Shown one piece after another: positions 23,870 to 28,736 of a DNA stretch of 28,736 nt. Origin of the DNA: Methylotenera_A sp046594885. GTDB lineage: Bacteria; Pseudomonadota; Gammaproteobacteria; Burkholderiales; Methylophilaceae. The position numbers and the translations under genes are program-made. Below the pieces are notes generated by a model that was not told the DNA's origin, searched no databases, and saw only the letters and a program-made list of their open reading frames with translations. Location of the stretch: positions 1 to 28,736 of the forward strand of contig JBKJRD010000098.1 of the NCBI GenBank assembly GCA_046594885.1, written 5' to 3'. Every line of letters starts with the position of its first letter. Position 1 is the stretch's first letter.

Positions 23870-24027
23870 AATTAAACCTGTGATGTATTGTTGTGAATCA
23901 TTAATGATATTTATAACATTTTTTGCAAAAAATACCTAAATTTTTGTTGCACAATAAAGCCTTGCATCACGTGTGCAGTTAATCGCATTTCTTGCCTTTT
24001 TAAGTATTTTCGCGTACATTCCATGCA

Positions 24028-24131
24028 TTGCTAGGGGTCTGATTTATTTGCTTTTATTTTTTAATTTAAAGCAAAATCAGTGAGAATCACCCTTTGAACC
24101 TGATGCGGGTAATGCCGCCGTAGGAAAGCAG
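24028..24131 (+). ncRNA. TPP riboswitch (thi-box) of thiC
   Basis: This is the canonical thi-box: GCTAGGGGTCTGATT at the 5' side, a P3 hairpin from TTTGCTTT/AAAGCAAA around 24058-24085, GTGAGAATCACCCTTTGAAC then CTGATGCGGGTAATGCCGCC, and the GTAGGAAAGCA closing strand. It lies about 40 bases upstream of the thiC start. Thiamine pyrophosphate binding is expected to reduce thiC expression. The 3' P1 strand AAGCAG (24126-24131) can alternatively pair with CTGCTT (24140-24145), and the ribosome site AAGGAG (24162-24167) lies within the short self-complementary TCCTTTAAGGA. A translational switch is therefore likely rather than termination; no U-tract terminator is seen. Confidence 0.95.
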
Positions 24132-24173
24132 GTATCACACTGCTTCTTATGTTATTCCTTTAAGGAGCACCAA

Positions 24174-26081
24174 ATGAACGCCATCGATAAAAATCTCCAA
24201 AAAAATATTAAGCAAAATCTTGCCAAGTTTGACGGCGAAACCGCGCAAATTGACCCAGAAACCATTAAGCCGTTTGCTAAATCACGCAAAATTTATGTGC
24301 AAGGTTCACGTGCCGATATTCAAGTACCTTTCCGTGAAATTAGCTTAAGCGACACGCCATCTATGTTTGGCGCAGATACTAACGCGCCAGTGGTGGTGTA
24401 TGACACCAGCGGCGCTTATACCGATTTAGACATCAAAATTGATATTCGTAACGGCTTAAATACCGTGCGTTCAAGCTGGATTGCTGAGCGTAACGACACC
24501 GAGCAATTAGACGGCCCAAGTTCAGAGTTTGGCCAACAACGTTTGGTAGACCCAGAACTACGCGCCATGCGTTTTAACCTAACGCGTAAGCCAATCCGCG
24601 CAAAAGTAGGCAAAAACGTCAGCCAAATGCATTACGCGCGCCAGGGCATTATTACGCCTGAGATGGAATATATCGCGATTCGTGAAAATCAACGCCGTGA
24701 GAATATGAGTGAGTTGCTACAAACCCAACATAAAGGCCAAGATTTTGGCGCGAATATTCCAAAAATGATTACGGCAGAATTTGTACGTAGTGAAGTAGCA
24801 CTTGGTCGCGCGATTATTCCAGCCAATATTAACCACCCAGAAGTTGAGCCGATGATTATTGGCCGCAATTTCTTGGTGAAAATTAATGCGAATATTGGTA
24901 ACTCTGCGTTAGGTTCTAGCATCACCGAAGAAGTTGAAAAAATGGTGTGGGCAACCCGTTGGGGTGCAGATAACGTGATGGATTTATCCACAGGTAAAAA
25001 CATTCACGAAACGCGCGAGTGGATTATTCGTAACTCGCCAGTGCCAATTGGCACGGTGCCAATCTACCAAGCGCTAGAAAAAGTAAACGGTAAGGCTGAA
25101 GATTTAACTTGGGAAATTTTCCGCGATACCTTGATTGAGCAAGCGGAGCAAGGTGTGGATTACTTTACCATTCACGCAGGCGTGCGCTTGGCTTACATTC
25201 CAATGACGGCAAAACGCATGACAGGTATTGTGTCGCGCGGTGGCTCTATTATGGCGAAATGGTGTTTAGCGCATCATAAAGAATCATTCTTGTACGAGCA
25301 TTTTGAAGACATCTGCGAAATTATGAAAGCGTACGATGTAAGCTTTTCACTCGGTGATGGTTTACGCCCAGGTTCAATTTATGATGCCAACGATGAAGCG
25401 CAATTTGCTGAATTAATAACATTGGGCGAGTTAACGCAAACTGCATGGAAGCACGATGTGCAAACCATGATTGAAGGCCCAGGCCATGTGCCGATGCATT
25501 TAATTAAAGAAAATATGGAGTTACAACTTGAGCATTGCGGCGAAGCGCCATTTTATACACTCGGACCTTTAACTACAGATATTGCACCGGGTTATGACCA
25601 CATCACTTCTGGTATAGGTGCGGCGATGATTGGTTGGTATGGCTGTGCGATGCTTTGCTATGTAACGCCAAAAGAACACCTAGGCTTGCCAGATAAAGAA
25701 GATGTGCGAGTAGGCGTAATTACCTACAAAATTGCAGCGCACGCGGCTGACTTAGCAAAAGGCCACCCTGGCGCACAAATTCGCGACAATGCGTTAAGTA
25801 AAGCGCGCTTTGAATTCCGCTGGGAAGACCAATTTAACCTAGGCCTAGATCCAGAAAAAGCCAAAGAATTTCACGATGAAACATTGCCACAAGATGGCGC
25901 AAAACAAGCGCATTTCTGCTCAATGTGTGGCCCACATTTCTGCTCAATGAAAATTACGCAAGATGTACGTGATTACGCAGCGACTTTAGGTGTAAGTGAG
26001 CAAGAAGCGTTGAAACAAGGTATGCAAGAAAAGTCTATTGAGTTTGTGAAAAAAGGTAGCGAGGTTTACCAAAAGGTTTAA
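24174..26081 (+). CDS. thiC: Phosphomethylpyrimidine synthase
   Basis: A 635-residue radical-SAM enzyme that rearranges aminoimidazole ribotide into HMP-phosphate, the pyrimidine half of thiamine. The C-terminal cluster motif C582-x2-C585-x4-C590 (CSMCGPHFC) binds the [4Fe-4S] cluster. RQGIITPEMEYIAIRE, MDLSTGKNIHETREWIIRNS, SRGGSIMAKWCL, DGLRPGSIYDA, and MIEGPGHVPMH with DHITSGIG are the conserved blocks. Length is normal for proteobacterial ThiC. ATG 24174 has AAGGAG at good spacing. Expression is controlled by the TPP riboswitch upstream. No other thi gene is in the window. Confidence 0.98.
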   Translation: MNAIDKNLQKNIKQNLAKFDGETAQIDPETIKPFAKSRKIYVQGSRADIQVPFREISLSDTPSMFGADTNAPVVVYDTSGAYTDLDIKIDIRNGLNTVRSSWIAERNDTEQLDGPSSEFGQQRLVDPELRAMRFNLTRKPIRAKVGKNVSQMHYARQGIITPEMEYIAIRENQRRENMSELLQTQHKGQDFGANIPKMITAEFVRSEVALGRAIIPANINHPEVEPMIIGRNFLVKINANIGNSALGSSITEEVEKMVWATRWGADNVMDLSTGKNIHETREWIIRNSPVPIGTVPIYQALEKVNGKAEDLTWEIFRDTLIEQAEQGVDYFTIHAGVRLAYIPMTAKRMTGIVSRGGSIMAKWCLAHHKESFLYEHFEDICEIMKAYDVSFSLGDGLRPGSIYDANDEAQFAELITLGELTQTAWKHDVQTMIEGPGHVPMHLIKENMELQLEHCGEAPFYTLGPLTTDIAPGYDHITSGIGAAMIGWYGCAMLCYVTPKEHLGLPDKEDVRVGVITYKIAAHAADLAKGHPGAQIRDNALSKARFEFRWEDQFNLGLDPEKAKEFHDETLPQDGAKQAHFCSMCGPHFCSMKITQDVRDYAATLGVSEQEALKQGMQEKSIEFVKKGSEVYQKV

Positions 26082-26194
26082 CTACTTTTAGATATTTTGA
26101 ACTAATAAAAGGCCCGATTTCAGCTGGCATTTTAGTTCGTGCTTTAGTTGGCTCATCAATTTAGATGAATCTGGTAACTAGAAAGTAGTTTTTG
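26080..26194 (+). terminator. Structured inverted repeat with T-run after thiC
   Basis: AACTACTTTTAG, beginning at 26080 inside the thiC stop, pairs with CTAGAAAGTAGTT ending at 26190, followed by a short T-run. A nested stem GAACTAA (26099-26105) with TTAGTTC (26132-26138) lies inside. Stem and T-run suggest a 3' end or processing structure for thiC mRNA. The loop of about 90 bases is unusually long for an intrinsic terminator, so the function is uncertain. Confidence 0.35.
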
Positions 26195-26261
26195 TTATTA
26201 ATAGAGTAACAAGCGCTGGGGAAGTCACTCCTTTTGGAAACTCCATGTTCATAACTTCAAA

Positions 26262-27323
26262 TTATATGGTTGGGTTAAGCTTTACAGTTTCAAGTATATT
26301 TCCACTGCCATCCAATACTGGAGCATTTTTGTAATCATAACCATTATAAAAATCGCTTATTAACTCCTCGAATCTGCCCGAGAAACCAACTGAGGTATGT
26401 TTATGATAAAGTCTCATTTCTCTTATAAGCGGATTTGCATTTGTACTTAAATCTAAGAGGCGCTTACATAACCAGCGAGCCACTATAACTTGTTTTGCTG
26501 CGTTAAAGGTATCATCTGCGCTAACTAAGTTTGTAATGTTATTCTTTACGTTCCCATGCCCATAAAAATTATGTCTAATCTGCCAAACATGATGTGCTAT
26601 TAATTGAAGATTTTTTGACTCTGCTGGATATTGATTAGCAATATATTTTTTTACTTCAACTAGTTTGAAATTCTCGCCACATAGCACTTCACAGGCTTGA
26701 TAAAATTGCATAAAAGCAGCATCAATTAAACCAGTGTATTGGTCTTCAAGACCTAGCAGAGTTAGACCATTAAGATAGTGCCTTAATGCAACCTTTTGGA
26801 TATGGTTCAAAATCAAAAAGGAACTGAAATTATTGTTCAATCTATTTGAAGCGCTGTCTCGCTCATCGACCTCGAATGCCATTGCCCTACCAATTGATTT
26901 TCTGTTAGCTTGAAATGCTATGCCTTGCGCTGAACTTGTAGGAGCTATGACAAAATTTATTTCATTGCATGTGAGAGGGAAGTCTAGGCATAGGGATAAA
27001 CTTTCTAGTTCATTTAATATTTCGTCAATAAAAATACGTACTGATTCATTACGGGTAAAAATTGAGGAGCTTTTTTGAATTACTAGTTCATTTGTGGGTG
27101 TTACCCAAGTTAAGTCAAAATAGCTTTTTAGCTTTTGATCTTCATATTGAAGGGTGCGACCATGCCTAATAGATTCTATCTTTTCATAGATAAAACCTAT
27201 TGTTTGCTCCGCCATTAATGACGGAGTTATTTTTAGATATGCAACACCAAATACTTCAGATATTTCCCCGAAGAATTCAAGATTTGTCCAAATTTTCCAT
27301 TCTCTAAAACTTATAACAGACAT
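26262..27323 (-). CDS. Hypothetical protein with HEPN-like R-x5-H motif
   Basis: A 353-residue soluble protein I do not recognise by family. Its composition is AT-rich compared with thiC, consistent with acquired DNA. The C-terminal helical part contains FMQFYQACEVLCG, then QIRHNFYGHGNV, in which R250 and H256 form an R-x5-H pattern in a helical context like the HEPN/ApeA-type ribonuclease domains of abortive-infection proteins. The N-terminal half is a mixed sheet-and-helix region with no motif I know. It stands alone, convergent with thiC and upstream of nothing obviously cotranscribed. No clear ribosome site precedes ATG 27323 (GAGG is 13 bases away). A defence-type RNase role is only a hypothesis. 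Confidence 0.5.
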   Translation of the reverse strand: MSVISFREWKIWTNLEFFGEISEVFGVAYLKITPSLMAEQTIGFIYEKIESIRHGRTLQYEDQKLKSYFDLTWVTPTNELVIQKSSSIFTRNESVRIFIDEILNELESLSLCLDFPLTCNEINFVIAPTSSAQGIAFQANRKSIGRAMAFEVDERDSASNRLNNNFSSFLILNHIQKVALRHYLNGLTLLGLEDQYTGLIDAAFMQFYQACEVLCGENFKLVEVKKYIANQYPAESKNLQLIAHHVWQIRHNFYGHGNVKNNITNLVSADDTFNAAKQVIVARWLCKRLLDLSTNANPLIREMRLYHKHTSVGFSGRFEELISDFYNGYDYKNAPVLDGSGNILETVKLNPTI

Positions 27324-27444
27324 TGTTTAGTTATAGCCTCATCTAAATCAATTTGTCCCCCGTTTATGTAACGCGGGACCATAAATTCATTCTTATTACA
27401 GATAATCAGCCTAATCAATTAAATGCAAATTCTGTGACCTAATT

Positions 27445-27843
27445 CTACTTAATACTTGAGCTTTCTCGAACCCAAACGGCAAAGGCGTGCTCGGTCACTT
27501 CTCCCGAAGCAACATCTAATATCGTAAGCGTCGCATCCACTTGTGTGGCTGTAAGTTTTTTACCATTAAGCATTAAAAATAAACCAACCGCTAAAAATGC
27601 GGCGCGTTTATTGCCATCTGCAAACGGGTGATTTTTAGCTAAGCCAACTGCATACGCTGCGGTTAGGTCTGCAAAATCTGGCGCCTCGCGATTTGCAAGG
27701 CCATAGTTAGCCAAATTAGTCGCACGCGCTAATGCAGAATCTAGCAAGCCTTCATTGCGCAAGCCAGATAACCCACCGTGTAACGCAAGGCTTTCATCAT
27801 GCAGCATGATGAGTAATTGCTTATCTATCCATTTCCACTGCAT
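27445..27843 (-). CDS. doc: Doc-type (Fic-fold) toxin
   Basis: A 132-residue death-on-curing toxin. The active motif HPFADGNKRAAF (H72-R80) has the Doc-style ending NKR instead of NGR. Doc uses ATP to phosphorylate EF-Tu and stop translation, unlike most Fic proteins, which add AMP. The GGLSGLRNEGLLDSALAR opening is typical of the Doc family. It starts three bases after the antitoxin stop, the usual antitoxin-first order. The Gly in DGN, where Doc of P1 has Ala, makes it slightly intermediate between Fic and Doc; the toxic reaction is therefore inferred. Confidence 0.92.
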   Translation of the reverse strand: MQWKWIDKQLLIMLHDESLALHGGLSGLRNEGLLDSALARATNLANYGLANREAPDFADLTAAYAVGLAKNHPFADGNKRAAFLAVGLFLMLNGKKLTATQVDATLTILDVASGEVTEHAFAVWVRESSSIK

Positions 27844-27846
27844 GCT

Positions 27847-28071
27847 TTATTTAGCCAATGCTTTGAAAGTATCGCGATACTCGCGCATAAACTCGCGCCC
27901 CATTTCTAGCTGCTCTTCAAAGCTTGGATCTTGCGGCGAAATGGTAATGCCGTTGGGCGTTTCGGTTACAAATACTGAGTCACCTTTTTCTAGTTTTAGT
28001 CTAGCTAATACCTCTTTAGGTAAAATTAGCCCGAGCGAATTACCAATTTGCGTTAATTTTAATGTTGCCAT
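27847..28071 (-). CDS. AbrB/MazE-type antitoxin
   Basis: A 74-residue SpoVT/AbrB DNA-binding protein: LKLTQIGNSLGLILPKEVLA is the swapped-hairpin beta domain, followed by LKLEKGDSVFVTET and an acidic C-terminal tail (EEQLEMGREFMREYRD) that would embrace the toxin. ATG 28071 is chosen because AGGTG lies about six bases upstream; the ATG at 28083 lies before that site. Pairing of an AbrB-type antitoxin with Doc is common in proteobacteria, although the classical P1 partner is Phd. It likely neutralises Doc and represses the operon through the palindrome at 28092-28109. Confidence 0.92.
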   Translation of the reverse strand: MATLKLTQIGNSLGLILPKEVLARLKLEKGDSVFVTETPNGITISPQDPSFEEQLEMGREFMREYRDTFKALAK

Positions 28072-28091
28072 GTTGCACCTCATGATTAATG

Positions 28092-28109
28092 TTATAACAA
28101 ACGTTATAA
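28092..28109. promoter_or_regulatory. Palindromic operator and -10 region of the antitoxin-toxin operon
   Basis: TTATAAC-AAAC-GTTATAA is a perfect 7-bp inverted repeat about 21 bases upstream of the antitoxin ATG. On the minus strand the outer half overlaps a TATTATAAC -10-like element, so AbrB binding there would block transcription. This fits autoregulation, as in other AbrB/MazE operons. It also faces the start of the gene at 28187. Confidence 0.6.
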
Positions 28110-28186
28110 TACACCCAAATTATAAATCTATGTGTAAGGCTTAATTTTGCTAAAATACTCCATTAACCAATGACATACATTCTATT

Positions 28187-28736
28187 TTGACCACGATTAA
28201 AATCATCAAAAAAACCAACGAAACAGCAACTGCCAGCAAAGCGCCTGTGCGCAGAGCAGACCCAGCCAAGCGCGACAGAACACAGGCGACGCCTAAACCT
28301 GTGGTTGGGGTAAGCGATACTCAATCAAGTTTAAAAGACAAAATGGATGCCCGTTTGAGCGGGATTGACGAGCACACAGACAAACCAAATAGCACGCGGC
28401 AGCGCAATCATCGATTTGACGGCAAAGCGCATGGTGCGCCTTTTGCACAGCCAGAGAGTGATAGCAAGCCCGACTACAACAAGCCTAACGAAAATCGTCC
28501 GCTGAGGAGTAGTTTGAGAGCGGAGCCTGACGGCCAACCCAAACAGCACAAACCAGCAGGTATTGATACGCGCATCACTCCACGTCCCGATAAAAACGAG
28601 CCGCAATATCGTCAAGCGCCACGTCGTGGTGGCAAAGTGCGCGATGGTTACGATGCAGTGGCCACGCCGCAGTATGGCACGGCGGCAAAAGCGGCTTACA
28701 AATCTTCACCTGTGAATGTAGAAATGCCGCGTCTTT
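28187..28736 (+). CDS. Disordered N-terminal region of a protein cut by the window, probably an rRNA pseudouridine synthase
   Basis: An open frame runs from TTG 28187 to the window end without a stop (about 183 codons). It is rich in Lys, Arg, Pro, Asp, Asn and Gln, low in hydrophobics, and begins TTIKIIKKTNETATASKAPV after the start. Its last visible residues, VEMPRL, match the beginning of the S4 domain in RluB/RluF-type pseudouridine synthases (PRLSKxMSERGLCSRRE style), which lies just past the edge. Those enzymes often carry basic disordered extensions in betaproteobacteria. No ribosome site decides the start; the first internal ATG, before DARLSG, is another option. The identification rests on six residues and composition, so it is tentative. 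Confidence 0.45.
   Translation, partial: MTTIKIIKKTNETATASKAPVRRADPAKRDRTQATPKPVVGVSDTQSSLKDKMDARLSGIDEHTDKPNSTRQRNHRFDGKAHGAPFAQPESDSKPDYNKPNENRPLRSSLRAEPDGQPKQHKPAGIDTRITPRPDKNEPQYRQAPRRGGKVRDGYDAVATPQYGTAAKAAYKSSPVNVEMPRL

Noticed and set aside
27324..27444. Possible regulatory region between the HEPN-like gene and doc
   Set aside because: Contains no motif, repeat or ORF I can support.

Overview
The window looks like chromosomal DNA of a betaproteobacterium, most plausibly a Methylophilaceae (Methylotenera-like) methylotroph. That assignment is inference from protein style, moderate-to-low GC, a split class II ribonucleotide reductase, waaA, a Pcm/TolC pair and a TPP-riboswitch thiC. No rRNA, tRNA, insertion sequence or CRISPR array was recognised. 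Most of the window is housekeeping or envelope sequence, with AT-rich accessory genes near both ends.

Left part (1-9027): a partial DUF2806-type gene is translationally coupled behind nrdJb. nrdJa and nrdJb encode a split B12-dependent ribonucleotide reductase. The gap between them holds a roughly 123-bp imperfect palindrome and a 25-codon ORF with a good ribosome binding site. A pair of NrdR boxes 32 bp apart lies upstream of nrdJa. Next come waaA (Kdo transferase) on the plus strand and, on the minus strand, a tight pcm-tolC-isochorismatase operon. Behind it is the frameshifted remnant of an RND efflux permease.

Middle (9028-15366): a sensor kinase and an NtrC-type sigma-54 activator are transcribed away from an outer-membrane barrel gene and a small PstS-like periplasmic protein gene whose stop and start codons overlap. 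This looks like a signalling module with its own envelope sensor or uptake proteins. Minus-strand genes follow for a single-EamA transporter, a DUF1003 protein, a four-helix protein made of an internal duplication, and a 58-residue cytochrome b561 C-terminal fragment.

Envelope operon (15190-19734, minus): a YejM/PbgA-like sulfatase-fold protein, a PAP2 phosphatase and an EptA/MCR-type phosphoethanolamine transferase abut or overlap. They fit lipid A or lipid remodelling.

Best candidate for an undescribed system (19889-23665, plus): a textbook sigma-54 promoter lies 33 bases before a four-gene operon. It encodes a thermostable-hemolysin family protein (GNAT/LuxI-like), an ANL adenylating enzyme with Arg where the catalytic Lys is expected, a heme-oxygenase-like putative diiron enzyme, and a short-chain dehydrogenase. 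I infer a pathway that activates, oxidises and transfers an acyl group to make a small metabolite or signal, switched on by a sigma-54 activator, possibly the one at 9028-10395.

Right part (23729-28736): a putative 46-residue membrane protein, a TPP riboswitch with thiC, an AT-rich gene with a HEPN-like R-x5-H motif, an AbrB-type antitoxin with a Doc toxin and palindromic operator, and the disordered N-terminal region of a protein running off the end, probably an rRNA pseudouridine synthase.
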